Shown: positions 10,123-21,858, counted from the first letter of the stretch. The stretch: 64,000 bases of DNA from an uncultured Pseudohongiella sp. (GCA_951812715.1 OX638323.1:620001-684000), one strand, 5' to 3'. The notes: generated by a model from the sequence alone, not told the origin. Program-made: numbers and translations.

Positions 10123-11775
10123 CTACAGCAACAAGCGCCTGATGTCGTTGAGCAGGGCGGCGAGGCGGGCAACGAAGCGGCCGCCGTCGACGCCATTGAC
10201 GGCCCTGTGGTCGTAGGTCAGCGTCAGGGGCAGCATAGTGCGGGGCACGAACTCGCCATCGCGCCAGACCGGCTTGATCGCGGTGCGAGCGACGCCGAGG
10301 ATTGCTACTTCCGGAGCGTTGACGATGGGAACGAATCCCGTGCCACCGATGGCGCCGAGACTGGAGATCGTGAAACAGGCGCCTTGCATGTCTTCCGGCG
10401 CGAGCTTGCGATCGCGCGCCTTGGCCGAGACTTCGGCCACCTGTTCCGCGAGTTGCCAGATGTTCTTGCGGTCGACGTCACGAATCACCGGCACCAGCAG
10501 ACCGGCTTCGGTAGCTACCGCGATACCGATATGCACGTATTTTTTCTGAATGACGTATTCGCCGGTGGAATGGAGCGCGACATTGAATTGTGGAAACTCC
10601 TTCAAGGTCTGCGCGCAGGCCTTGAGCAGGAATGGCAGCGGCGTCAACTTCAGGTTCCGGCGTTCGGCTTCCGGCTTCAGACCGGCGCGGAATTCTTCCA
10701 GTCCGGTAACGTCGGCGTCTTCAAATTGCGTCACATGAGGAACGGTATTCCAACTGCGATGCATGTTTGCCGCGGTCACCTTCGCCAATTTGGATCGCGA
10801 CGCCTGCTCCACTTCGCCGAAGCGGGAAAAATCGACATCCGGCACAGCTGACGGCGCGGCGGCGGGCGCCGGCCGGCCCAGGTTGATCTTGACGAATTCC
10901 TGCACATCTTCCTTGACGACGCGGCCGCGGGCGCCGCTGCCCTCGACCAGGGACAAATCGACGCCGAGTTCCCGCGCAAGTTTGCGTACCGCGGGACCGG
11001 CATACACGTTTGCCCTCGCATTCGCTGCCGCGGCCGGGGGAGGCGCCGGCGTGTCGACGGCTGGGGCAACGGGCGCCGACGCCGCGGTTTTCTCCGGCTC
11101 AGGTTCCGCGGCGGCGGCGGGTTCCGGGGCTTCGGGAACCGACCGACCCTGCTCCACGCTCAAACGCAAAATGGGAGAGCCCATTTTTACTTGAGCGCCG
11201 ATTTCGACCAGCACGGCTTCGACCGCGCCAGTCCGGGGCGCCGGTACTTCCATCGCCGCCTTGTCCGACTCCAGGGTCAGCAGCGGATCGTCTTCGGCGA
11301 TCGAATCGCCGGGTTTTACGTGAATTTCGATGACTTCGACTTCATCATCGGTGCCGATGTCGGGAATTGCGATTTCAATTATTTCGGCGGCGGTATCCGC
11401 ACTTGCTTGCTCCTGAACGGTTCCGGACTGTTCCTGGATCGGCACGGCGCTGGCTTGCGCCGTTTCGGGTTTCGCCCGCGCCGGCGTCGACGCGGCCGCT
11501 TCGGTCGGGGTTTCATTCGCCGCGGCTTCAGTCTCGGCAGTGATTTCAAGCGTCAGAATTTCAGCGCCGGTAGTGACCTGATCGCCCAGGTTGACCGCTA
11601 TGCTTTTTACCACGCCAGCCATCGGCGCCGGAATTTCCATGGCCGCCTTATCGCTTTCCAGCACCAGCAGGGAATCGTTTTCCTCTACTGCCTGACCAAC
11701 CGACACGGGAATCTCGATGACTTCCACATCGCCCGCATCGCCGAGGTCCGGCACCTTGATGATTTCCATCGCCAA
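10123..11775 (-). CDS. aceF: Pyruvate dehydrogenase E2, dihydrolipoyllysine acetyltransferase
   Basis: A 550-residue E2 protein. Two lipoyl domains lie at about residues 3-77 and 140-213, each with the lipoylated lysine in ESDKAAME. Ala/Pro-rich linkers follow. The peripheral-subunit binding domain is at about 255-292 (AGPAVRKLARELGVDL), and the catalytic domain fills the rest, with the active-site motif DHRAVNG at about 522. It transfers acetyl from lipoamide to CoA. It follows aceE by 47 nt. No lpd gene follows inside the window, so E3 is encoded elsewhere. Confidence 0.98.
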   Translation of the reverse strand: MAMEIIKVPDLGDAGDVEVIEIPVSVGQAVEENDSLLVLESDKAAMEIPAPMAGVVKSIAVNLGDQVTTGAEILTLEITAETEAAANETPTEAAASTPARAKPETAQASAVPIQEQSGTVQEQASADTAAEIIEIAIPDIGTDDEVEVIEIHVKPGDSIAEDDPLLTLESDKAAMEVPAPRTGAVEAVLVEIGAQVKMGSPILRLSVEQGRSVPEAPEPAAAAEPEPEKTAASAPVAPAVDTPAPPPAAAANARANVYAGPAVRKLARELGVDLSLVEGSGARGRVVKEDVQEFVKINLGRPAPAAAPSAVPDVDFSRFGEVEQASRSKLAKVTAANMHRSWNTVPHVTQFEDADVTGLEEFRAGLKPEAERRNLKLTPLPFLLKACAQTLKEFPQFNVALHSTGEYVIQKKYVHIGIAVATEAGLLVPVIRDVDRKNIWQLAEQVAEVSAKARDRKLAPEDMQGACFTISSLGAIGGTGFVPIVNAPEVAILGVARTAIKPVWRDGEFVPRTMLPLTLTYDHRAVNGVDGGRFVARLAALLNDIRRLLL

Positions 11776-11822
11776 TTACATCTGCTCCTGTATCGCCAAT
11801 GCGCGCCCCGCCGCCGGTCGAA

Positions 11823-14510
<2,688 letters not shown>

Positions 14511-14829
14511 AGATTGTCCTTAGCTCACCCCGTTTGAAACCAATCCGTGTAGAGAAATTACAAGATTGCGCGACTATAACTTATTGAAGTTGATGATTGA
14601 AACCCCGGAATATCTAGATTGTAGTAAAACTACACAATTACGAGCATCCCGCAAAATCTGATAAATCGATTAAGCCGTGCAATTACAGGAACTTGCAGAT
14701 CATGCGAAATAGATTATGGCAAAAATAGGACGGAAAAGTGGGTCAAATAGGGCCAATACTACAACCATTGGCCCGGAAGAATATTTGAATGCCCAGCGAA
14801 TCTCACCTTCGGCCGGGCGGAGCCGCCGC
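14511..14829 (-). promoter_or_regulatory. aceE upstream region
   Basis: This gene-free, A/T-rich stretch between aceE and ampE is richer in A/T than its surroundings. On the minus strand it has a TATAGT box (14573-14578) with a weak TTCAAT -35 at 17 nt spacing, and a palindrome at 14620-14634 upstream of it. A GGAC ribosome-binding site precedes the aceE start. I see no PdhR-type TGGT-ACCA palindrome and no gene. Confidence 0.5.
14620..14634. promoter_or_regulatory. HexR-like operator upstream of aceE
   Basis: A perfect inverted repeat TGTAGT-AAA-ACTACA. It fits the HexR pattern TGTARTWWWAYTACA reported for proteobacterial central carbon metabolism. It is about 110 nt upstream of the aceE start, just upstream of the candidate promoter. 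A hexR gene is not in the window. Confidence 0.55.
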
Positions 14830-15753
14830 TCACATGACCGGCCCAAAAATCGTGAATAATGCGAGTAAACTGAGCCACAGCAACTGGCAGCGCTCCAGCA
14901 GACCCTGCAAGGATTCGATTTCGTAAGCTTGGTAGTTCCTGCCACGGGTATTCGCATCGCCCTCTTCCGCGTTTGCTTCTTCCCGTGCGATTCCGCCGAA
15001 CAAAGCAAAGCCGGCAAAGCTGTATAACAGGCCAGCATTATCTTCCTTGCGGCCAAATTCCCAGAATGACTGCTTGAGTTGATTGAAGCAATGCACGAAA
15101 TTTCCCGCCAGCGAAAAGCTCAGCGCCACCAGTCGCAAGGGGATCCATTCCAGCAACAAAATCACGCTATCGATCGTCTCCGCTGACTTGGGATGAGTCT
15201 GTTCGTTACGGCCATCCCGCAATTGGTAGCTGATGTAGCTGACGAGAACCCCCGCGGGCCCCAACGCCAGATACCAGAAGAACTGCACGAACATCTTCTC
15301 GAACGAGCGATACACAAGATGTTTGCGGAAGAAATAGGCGATTTCTTCTTCATTGGCGAATTTTTGCTTATCAGCGCCGCGAAACTCCCGGCGCAGGAAG
15401 GCAATTCCCGCATCCTGATCGCCTTCGGCCCAGATCTCCAGAAAATCCCGCGCCAGCTTGCCCGGCTGCGTACGGTCGAATGCAACCAGTACGATGAGAA
15501 TGTGAATCAGCATGGTGGGCAGCCCCAGCGCCAGCCCGGCGGCAAGGTGCAACACCAAAACCAGGAACAGTAGCGGCAAGGCGTAGATCAATGCCATTGC
15601 TGGCCACCAAATGGCGGCATTGCGCACCACGCGCTGAGCCACGACTTCCATATTCTCGCGAAAGCGAAAGAACCAGCGATCGTCAAACCGGTCGTAATGC
15701 TTGAGCCAGAGATAGTTGAGCGCCAGACAGATTAGAATGACCAGGAATTTCAT
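14830..15753 (-). CDS. ampE: AmpE-like inner-membrane protein
   Basis: A 307-residue membrane protein with segments near residues 1-17, 45-75, 80-97 and at the C-terminus, and AmpE-type conserved stretches (MKFLVILICLALNYLW, FRKHLVYRSFEKMFVQFFWYLALGPAG). AmpE is a regulatory signalling modulator paired with AmpD in enterobacterial ampDE; its biochemical activity is unsettled. Its start overlaps the ampD stop by 4 nt (ATGA), so translational coupling is likely. Confidence 0.88.
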   Translation of the reverse strand: MKFLVILICLALNYLWLKHYDRFDDRWFFRFRENMEVVAQRVVRNAAIWWPAMALIYALPLLFLVLVLHLAAGLALGLPTMLIHILIVLVAFDRTQPGKLARDFLEIWAEGDQDAGIAFLRREFRGADKQKFANEEEIAYFFRKHLVYRSFEKMFVQFFWYLALGPAGVLVSYISYQLRDGRNEQTHPKSAETIDSVILLLEWIPLRLVALSFSLAGNFVHCFNQLKQSFWEFGRKEDNAGLLYSFAGFALFGGIAREEANAEEGDANTRGRNYQAYEIESLQGLLERCQLLWLSLLALFTIFGPVM

Positions 15754-16391
15754 TGCCCGACCTCGGTCGGCTCAGGCAGCCGCGATTTGTAACGCTCCCA
15801 GTCGAAATACGGTCCGGGGTCGGTTTTCCGGTTCGGCGCGATTTCGCTATGTCCGGTGATTCGATCCAGATTCAAGTCCGGATAAACACAAAAAAGCGCC
15901 CGGGTGACATCCACCAGGCGATCGTATTGCACATCGGCGAACGGTTCGTAGTCGGTTCCTTCCAGTTCGATGCCGATGGAAAACTCATTGCAGCGATCGC
16001 GGCCGCGAAAGCTGGAAGCGCCCGCATGCCAGGCCTGCATGGTAAACGGCACGAATTGGGTAATCGCGCCAGCGCGGTCGATTAGCAAATGGCTCGACAC
16101 CCGCAGTCGGCGGATTTCGGGGAAAGACGGATGCGTATCCGGCGGCAGGCAATTGGTAAACAATTGCTCTATGTGGCCCGTGCCGAATTTTCCGGCGGGA
16201 AGACTGATATTGTGGATCACCAACAAGTCGATTTCGATTCCGTCTCTAGGGCTGCAATTCGGAGACGCAAGCCGGCGGCAGTCACTCAACATGCCATCCA
16301 CGATCGTGTATTCCACCAGACCCAGTCTCCCGCCACACCCGGACGGGGGAAGTCTAACAAACCCGTCCCGGCCAGTCGCGCCAAGCCCCAC
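15750..16391 (-). CDS. ampD: 1,6-anhydro-N-acetylmuramyl-L-alanine amidase AmpD
   Basis: A 213-residue reading of the N-acetylmuramoyl-L-alanine amidase 2 fold. Zinc-ligand regions are LLVIHNISLP, the central SFRGRDRCNEFSIGIELEG and the C-terminal TGHSEIAPNRKTDPGPYFDW. It cleaves the peptide from anhydro-muropeptides in the cytosol during recycling. AmpD is usually about 180-190 residues; the first 25 or so here are atypical, so a later start (near VEYTIVDG or MLSDCRR) may be the true one. It forms an operon with ampE. Confidence 0.92.
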   Translation of the reverse strand: MGLGATGRDGFVRLPPSGCGGRLGLVEYTIVDGMLSDCRRLASPNCSPRDGIEIDLLVIHNISLPAGKFGTGHIEQLFTNCLPPDTHPSFPEIRRLRVSSHLLIDRAGAITQFVPFTMQAWHAGASSFRGRDRCNEFSIGIELEGTDYEPFADVQYDRLVDVTRALFCVYPDLNLDRITGHSEIAPNRKTDPGPYFDWERYKSRLPEPTEVGQ

Positions 16392-16394
16392 CGG

Positions 16395-18455
16395 TCAAGG
16401 CTGGCGAAAGGCTATCAATTCGCCGGAATATCCCCGGCCGCTGACGGCCACGACAAGGTACTGCTCGCCGTCTAGCAAATAGGTCATCGGCGAGCCGGTT
16501 TGCGGCGCCGGCAACGGCAGCGCCGCGAGTTCTTCGCCAGTGGTCTTGTCATAGGCGCGCAACATGGCGCGGGACGTTCCGTCCTCGCCGGTGGTCATTT
16601 CCGCTTCGCCGGCGATCAGCAGCGTCCTGGTCGCCAAGGTGCCTACCGAAGCGCTTTGTCCGGTGCGAGGCAGGTCGGCGCCGGCGAGCGCCGGGTTGTT
16701 GCGCACCCGATCCGGCGTCTGCCCATGGGGAATTTTCCACGCGATCTCGCCACGATTCATGTCGATCGCGGTAATGACGCCATAGGGCGGTTTCAGCAGG
16801 GGCAGTCCATTGACCAGCAATCCGATCGGCGGCCGGCCGCGGCTCGAAGTTGGCCTCTCGCGCTGAACCGCATTGAAATCGGTGCGCCCACCACCGGCCG
16901 AGGAGCCGGCGCCGCCCGAGGTGCGCGGTCCGGTGGCCGCATTGCCCTGGATGTAGGCCATATCCGATTGACCGGGATACGGCGGCACGATGCCAAGACT
17001 GCCAACCGAACTATTCGATGAGATGTATAGCATATTGGTTTCAGGATCGAATGAGCCGCCGGGCCAGTTGGCGCCGCCAGCGGCGGACGGCGCCATCAGT
17101 GTGCCGAGCGGACCGTCGATACTGCTCACTACCGGCGGCGTAAACAATGGTCCCATCTTGTGCCAGGAGGCGATTTCCAGAGCGCGGCCGCGCAGTTCCG
17201 GCGTGAAGTCGATCAGATCGTCCTCGGTCACGCCCTGTCTATCGTAGGCCGGCGGTCTGGTCGGGATCGGTTGAGTCGGCGAATACCATTCCCCTGGTAC
17301 GTCGCCCGCGGGCGCCGGCCGTTCCACTATCGGCCAGACCGGCTCTCCGGTTTCCCGGTCGAATACATACAGAAAAGCTTGCTTGGTCGGCTGCGCCACG
17401 GCCTTGATCAAACGCCCAGCGACGTTGATGTCCATCAGAATCGGCGCACAGGGAATGTCCTGATCCCAGATGCCATGATGTACGAGCTGGAAGTGCCATT
17501 GCCGTTCGCCGGTGCGCAGATCCACGGCCAGCAGCGTTTCAGCGAACAAATTGTCGCCCGGTCGGTAAGCGCCATAGTAATCACCGGTGGCGGCTTCGAC
17601 CGGGAGATAGACCATATTCAGTTCTTCGTCTACGGAGATCTGCGCCCACACGCCGGTATTGCCGGTATAGGAAGCGGAATCGCCCTCCCAGGTCTCGTAG
17701 CCGTATTCTCCGGGCATGGGTATGGTGTGGAAAATCCATAGCCGCTCGCCGGTGCGCACATCGTAGCCGCGCACGAAACCCTTGACGTTTTCACGGCTTG
17801 CCGGGTTACCGCCGGTGCGGTGGGCCGCGCCGACGATGATCACGTCCCGGGCGATGATCGGCGTGGCGTGCAACCCGATTTGCCCCATCGCGAGATCAAT
17901 AGGCTGATCGAGTTGTTGCATAAGATCGACAACGCCGTTGGCGCCGAAAGTTTCCACCGGCCGGCCGGTGACCGCATCCAGCGCCACCATCTGGTAGCCG
18001 GGGGTCACATAAACCACCCTGGCTTGTTCACCTTCCTGCCAGAACGCCAGACCGCGGCCGGACAACTGCCGCGGCGCGACGTCACCGCGCTCGCCTTCGC
18101 GCAGACTGAAGGTCCAGAGCAGTTCGCCGGTAACCGCGTCAAGCGCGAATACCGCCCGTCGCGAGCCACCGGTGGAATACAGCACGCCATCGATCATCAG
18201 CGGCGTCGACTGGAAACGGAATTCGGGCGAAGGGCCGAGGTTGTCGGTCTTGAAGCGCCAGGCGATTTCAAGGTCAGCGAAATTCGAGGCGTCGATCGCG
18301 GACAGCCCGGAATATCGAGTATGCCCAAGATCGCCGCCATAGGTCGGCCATTCGCCGTCGGGCGCACCGTACTGGGCCAGCGACATTCCAGGCAAGAACA
18401 GCAACGGCAAAAGCTGCCGGATACATGACAATAGGAATTTCCGCTGGGGTTTCAT
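16395..18455 (-). CDS. Periplasmic PQQ-dependent dehydrogenase (glucose-dehydrogenase-like)
   Basis: A 686-residue quinoprotein with a signal peptide (about residues 1-27, ending MSLAQYG) and an eight-bladed PQQ propeller. Typical stretches are EWPTYGGDLGHTRYS, QSTPLMIDGVLYSTGG, GIWDQDIPCAPILMDI and FLYVFDRETGEPVWPI. A Gly/Ser-rich insert (near 505-530) is unusual. There is no CxxCH, so electrons must leave via a separate acceptor. Substrate is undetermined; the closest family is membrane glucose dehydrogenase-type quinoproteins lacking the N-terminal helices. It ends 3 nt before ampD but belongs functionally with the island at 19.5-24 kb. No pqq synthesis genes are in the window. Confidence 0.9.
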   Translation of the reverse strand: MKPQRKFLLSCIRQLLPLLFLPGMSLAQYGAPDGEWPTYGGDLGHTRYSGLSAIDASNFADLEIAWRFKTDNLGPSPEFRFQSTPLMIDGVLYSTGGSRRAVFALDAVTGELLWTFSLREGERGDVAPRQLSGRGLAFWQEGEQARVVYVTPGYQMVALDAVTGRPVETFGANGVVDLMQQLDQPIDLAMGQIGLHATPIIARDVIIVGAAHRTGGNPASRENVKGFVRGYDVRTGERLWIFHTIPMPGEYGYETWEGDSASYTGNTGVWAQISVDEELNMVYLPVEAATGDYYGAYRPGDNLFAETLLAVDLRTGERQWHFQLVHHGIWDQDIPCAPILMDINVAGRLIKAVAQPTKQAFLYVFDRETGEPVWPIVERPAPAGDVPGEWYSPTQPIPTRPPAYDRQGVTEDDLIDFTPELRGRALEIASWHKMGPLFTPPVVSSIDGPLGTLMAPSAAGGANWPGGSFDPETNMLYISSNSSVGSLGIVPPYPGQSDMAYIQGNAATGPRTSGGAGSSAGGGRTDFNAVQRERPTSSRGRPPIGLLVNGLPLLKPPYGVITAIDMNRGEIAWKIPHGQTPDRVRNNPALAGADLPRTGQSASVGTLATRTLLIAGEAEMTTGEDGTSRAMLRAYDKTTGEELAALPLPAPQTGSPMTYLLDGEQYLVVAVSGRGYSGELIAFRQP

Positions 18456-18765
18456 CTTATCTCCCGCAACAGGAAGATCGCCGGTCGAACCAGTCTAGCA
18501 TAGCGATCAGGACCTTCGCAGGTGATTCGATCGACCACAATAACAGTTGCCCGCATGTCCCACCCTTTGGGACAAGGGAACGGTGGAACTGCCGGCGTTA
18601 CCTGCCAACAATTCAACGCCTAGCGGCTGCGCTTACGCATCCGGCGGATGCCGGTCATTTCCCGTGCGCGCCGTGACGGCGGCGAATTGCCCCCCAATCT
18701 TGCAGGAGATACTCGAATCAAGAAAAAGTCCGAAAAAGTACCCGCAAGCATTCATTCATCCGTCC
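18456..18765. other. Gene-free interval upstream of the PQQ dehydrogenase
   Basis: No open frame here shows family character. The interval contains two short hairpins with small loops, GTCCCA/TGGGAC (18557-18573) and GCATCC-ggc-GGATGC (18637-18651). It may hold the promoter of the minus-strand dehydrogenase and eroded sequence of the receptor relic that follows, but I could not align it to one. Confidence 0.4.
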
Positions 18766-19335
18766 GCGCCAGCCTTTGTGCGGGCCTGGTTGAGGGCCTG
18801 GGACACCCAGTTGAGCTAAGGCTTCGGCGTGTCCGATATGGATCTGCCCGACTGGGGCAATATCGACCTGCGGCTGCAAGCCACCTATGTCGATGCCTAC
18901 ACCTTCCAGTTGCAGGCGGACGAACCGATCCTTGAAGCCGTGGGCAACCAGAACAACGACTTCGGCGCCGTTCCGCCGATTCCGCGGATTCGGGCCAACC
19001 TGCGCGTCGGCTGGAGCATGGGGCCACACAGCGTGGTCGCCACCGGCCGTTACGTCGACGATGTGATCTTCGACGCAAACGAGTTCAGCTTCCAGGCCTT
19101 GTTCCCCGGAGTTGAGTGGCTGCATACCGACGTCATCAGGGAACGGACCCAGCTCGACATGGTCTACACCTACCGGGACTTCGAGTATTGGGGCGGCAGC
19201 TTCAATTTTACTGTGGGCGCGCGTAATCTGACCGATCGCATGCCTCAGCAAACCGGCATGATCGCGGGCGTTGTCGCCTCTATGCAGGACATGTTGGGTC
19301 GGGTAGTCTATGCGACGGTCAACTATAACTTTTGA
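18766..19335 (+). pseudogene. TonB-dependent receptor, decayed C-terminal remnant
   Basis: Residues from about 18829 on read as the end of a TonB-dependent receptor barrel: NIDLRLQATYVDAYTF, IPRIRANLRVGW, a penultimate GARNLTDRMPQQTG, and the terminal strand VVYATVNYNF ending in Phe. Upstream the match continues only with two lesions. An extra G near 18801 breaks the frame inside EGL-DTQLS. A TAA at 18817-18819 sits where a Tyr codon is expected before GFG. The plug and most of the barrel are missing. Real receptors are 700-1000 residues, so this is a relic. Its neighbours suggest it once served the same periplasmic oxidation island. Confidence 0.72.
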
Positions 19336-19494
19336 ACCTGCGATTTTCCCATCGGCATGGGCGGCGCGAGCGGCGCTCATGCCGGTTCGCCTGCGAACGT
19401 GAGAAGGACAGCCCCACCGAGGTGGCGCGTGCGTCGCCCGCGGCCGGTCTGCCCTTGAACGCGCAAGGGGAACACCAATCTGACCGGGAGGAAA

Positions 19495-20319
19495 ATGCAA
19501 AAGTCACTGCTTGCGCTCACACTCGGCTACTGCGCCCTGATCATTCCGGCCGGAGCCCAGCAGATTGCCCTGTCCGAGCAAATCTGGTCGGGAGACGTGA
19601 TCCGCGCCGAAGGGCAGCCACTGGTGCCATTGTTCGATGGCTGGTTCACCAATCCCGATGGCACACACTCCTTGTGTTTCAGTTATTTCAACATGAATAC
19701 CGAAGAATCCTTCGATATTCCGGTCGGCGAACTCAACATGCTGCTCGACGAGCGGTTCGCCGATGCCTTGATTCCTACCCACTTCGATCCGCTGCCTCCG
19801 GCCTACCGCCATGTGTTCTGCGCCTTTACCGTCGATGTGCCGGCGGATTTCGGTGTCGACGACAGGATTGTCTGGCGGCTGACCAGCAACGGCCAGACGC
19901 TTGAGGTGCCGGGCAAGATCATCCCGCCCTATGTGATGGATGAGCCCGCTTCGGGCGGCCGCGGTGAAATCGCGCCCCTGGTCGCGCTCGAGGAAGACGG
20001 CGAAGCCGTCCGAGGCCGGCGCGGCATCCACCGGGAGGTGCAGGCCAATGTCGGGGAGCCATTGACGCTGGGCGCCTGGATCGAACATGAAGAACCTGAA
20101 GTCTGGGTGGGCTGGGCGCAGCACAGCGGTCCCGGCAACATTACCTTCGATCGCAAGGAGTATGAATTCGACCCGGGTTCCGGGCCGGCTACGGTAGCGG
20201 CCAGTTTCAGCGCGCCCGGAGTATATGTAATCCGGATGCAGACCATCGAAAGCACTGCCTCGTTCGAGTTCTATTGTTGTCATACCAACGCCTTTTTCCA
20301 TGTTACAGTTGGCGATTAG
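19495..20319 (+). CDS. Secreted protein of unknown function in the PQQ island
   Basis: A 274-residue protein with a signal peptide (MQKSLLALTLGYCALIIPAGAQQ). The mature part looks all-beta. A first domain (about 25-145) has paired Cys around LCFSYF and HVFCAFTVDVP. A second immunoglobulin-like stretch carries GPATVAASFSAPGVYVIRM and ends in FEFYCCHTNAFFHVTV. No catalytic family is recognised. The late Cys-Cys-His cluster could form a disulfide or bind metal (inference). It sits 33 nt before the cytochrome/copper monooxygenase gene in the same direction, so it probably works with that enzyme. Confidence 0.75.
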   Translation: MQKSLLALTLGYCALIIPAGAQQIALSEQIWSGDVIRAEGQPLVPLFDGWFTNPDGTHSLCFSYFNMNTEESFDIPVGELNMLLDERFADALIPTHFDPLPPAYRHVFCAFTVDVPADFGVDDRIVWRLTSNGQTLEVPGKIIPPYVMDEPASGGRGEIAPLVALEEDGEAVRGRRGIHREVQANVGEPLTLGAWIEHEEPEVWVGWAQHSGPGNITFDRKEYEFDPGSGPATVAASFSAPGVYVIRMQTIESTASFEFYCCHTNAFFHVTVGD

Positions 20320-20352
20320 GCAAAATATCCAATCCGATTACAGGACCAGACC

Positions 20353-21693
20353 ATGACCAGAAGCAAGATCAGCGGTATCCAGCTTGCGCTGCTGTTTGCC
20401 GCCGGAGCTGGCGTATCCGGTGTCGCGTCTGCCCAGGATGGCCTGACCTATTCTCGTGATATCGCGCCGATCCTGCAGGAGAAGTGCGTGACCTGTCACA
20501 ATCCCGACGGAATCGGCCCGATGCCGCTGACGAACTATCGGCAGGTACAACCCTTCGCTTATCTGATCAAGGATCGCACCAGCAAGCGAATCATGCCGCC
20601 CTGGCATGTCGATCCGGACATCGGCATCCAGGCGTTCAAGAACGATGCTTCCTTGAGCGATGGGCAGATCGAAAAGATTTCGGCATGGGTTGACGCCGGC
20701 GCGCCGGAAGGCGATCCGGCCGATCTGCCGGCGCCGGTGGAATTGCCTTCCGGAGCCGACTGGCAACTTGCGGAGCAACTGGGGCCACCCGACGTAATCG
20801 TGAGTTCAAGTCCGTATGACGTGATCGCCAACGGCCAGGATCAATGGTGGGAACCCCGCGTCGAGTTCACCGGGCTGGAAAAAGAACGCTGGCTGCGGGC
20901 CGCGGAATTCAAGCCATCCTATCCCATGGGCAAGAAAGTCGTGCATCACGGCCATGCGGTGCTGGTGCCTGAAGGCGAACGGCGCTCCGTGGCGTTGGCG
21001 CGCTACGGGGTGGGCAAGTCCTGGGAAATCTATCCTGAAGGCACGGGAATGCGCGTGCCTCCCAATGGCGTCATAGCCTGGAATCTGCACTACTTCCCTG
21101 TCGGCGCCGAAGCGCCCGGCGACGTCGTGGAAGTGGGCCTGTGGTTCTATCCCGATGGCGAACGCCCCGAACTGGAAACCGTCGGCGAAGCGATGTTCCG
21201 CGTTGACGGCCTCAAGGGCCGGGCGCGAGGTCAGGACATTATCATTCCCCCGCATGGTTACCAGGTGCTGCAAGGCACCCACGTGCTCGACCAGCCGGCG
21301 GTGATTCACAGTTTCCGACCGCATCTGCACATGCGCGGCAAGGTCATGACCATGGAAGCGATTTATCCCGATGGTAACCGGGAAGTGCTGAGCCAGGTTA
21401 ACAAGTACGACCACAACTGGCAGATCGCCTATATCTACGATGACCAGGCCAAGCCCTTGCTGCCGACGGGCACGGTGCTCCAGTTCACTTCGGTATTCGA
21501 CAACTCCGCCAATAATCCGATTAATCCCGATCCGGAACAATGGGTGGTGTTCGGCCGCCGCGGCGTGGATGAAATGAGCCATGCCTGGGTGGGCATTACC
21601 TATGTGAACGAGGAACAGTTCGCCCAGGCCGTCGCCGAGCGGAGGGCGCAACAGCAAACCCTGAGCCTGGAGCGTGAAGGCAGTCGTTTTTGA
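20353..21693 (+). CDS. Cytochrome c - copper type II monooxygenase-like fusion, secreted
   Basis: A 446-residue exported protein (signal peptide about 1-27, ending ASAQDG). An N-terminal c-type heme domain has CVTCHNPDGIGPMPL, with a likely axial Met in RIMPPWHVDP. The rest resembles the peptidylglycine/dopamine monooxygenase fold: VVHHGHAVLVPEG for one copper site and SFRPHLHMRGKVMTME for the other. It could pass electrons between heme and copper to hydroxylate or oxidise a substrate in the periplasm; the substrate is unknown. It lies between the secreted protein and the cytochrome-PQQ fusion, all on the plus strand. Confidence 0.82.
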   Translation: MTRSKISGIQLALLFAAGAGVSGVASAQDGLTYSRDIAPILQEKCVTCHNPDGIGPMPLTNYRQVQPFAYLIKDRTSKRIMPPWHVDPDIGIQAFKNDASLSDGQIEKISAWVDAGAPEGDPADLPAPVELPSGADWQLAEQLGPPDVIVSSSPYDVIANGQDQWWEPRVEFTGLEKERWLRAAEFKPSYPMGKKVVHHGHAVLVPEGERRSVALARYGVGKSWEIYPEGTGMRVPPNGVIAWNLHYFPVGAEAPGDVVEVGLWFYPDGERPELETVGEAMFRVDGLKGRARGQDIIIPPHGYQVLQGTHVLDQPAVIHSFRPHLHMRGKVMTMEAIYPDGNREVLSQVNKYDHNWQIAYIYDDQAKPLLPTGTVLQFTSVFDNSANNPINPDPEQWVVFGRRGVDEMSHAWVGITYVNEEQFAQAVAERRAQQQTLSLEREGSRF

Positions 21694-21812
21694 AGCGCGG
21701 CCGAAACGGCGCGGGGCAATACTCCGCGACTGGGCGAAGGCAAGCGTATTCGAAGCGCAGCTTCGAGCGCAGCCTGAACGGCGCGGAGCCGCGCTCCGCG
21801 ACTGGGCAGGAA
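21692..21812. repeat. Tandem stem-loop repeats with GACTGG box (repeat locus B)
   Basis: Two imperfect copies, near 21692-21740 and 21765-21811, share AACGGCGCGG followed by CTCCGCGACTGGGC. The second has a perfect hairpin GCGGAGC-CGC-GCTCCGC (21783-21799) abutting GACTGG (21800-21805). Between the copies is another perfect hairpin, TCGAAGC-GCA-GCTTCGA (21750-21766). Related units occur at 4784-4804 (minus) and 45369-45391 (plus). Confidence 0.78.
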
Positions 21813-21858
21813 TTTTTCAGAGAATACTAAAGTAGCGAAGCAACACGGAATCCTGATC

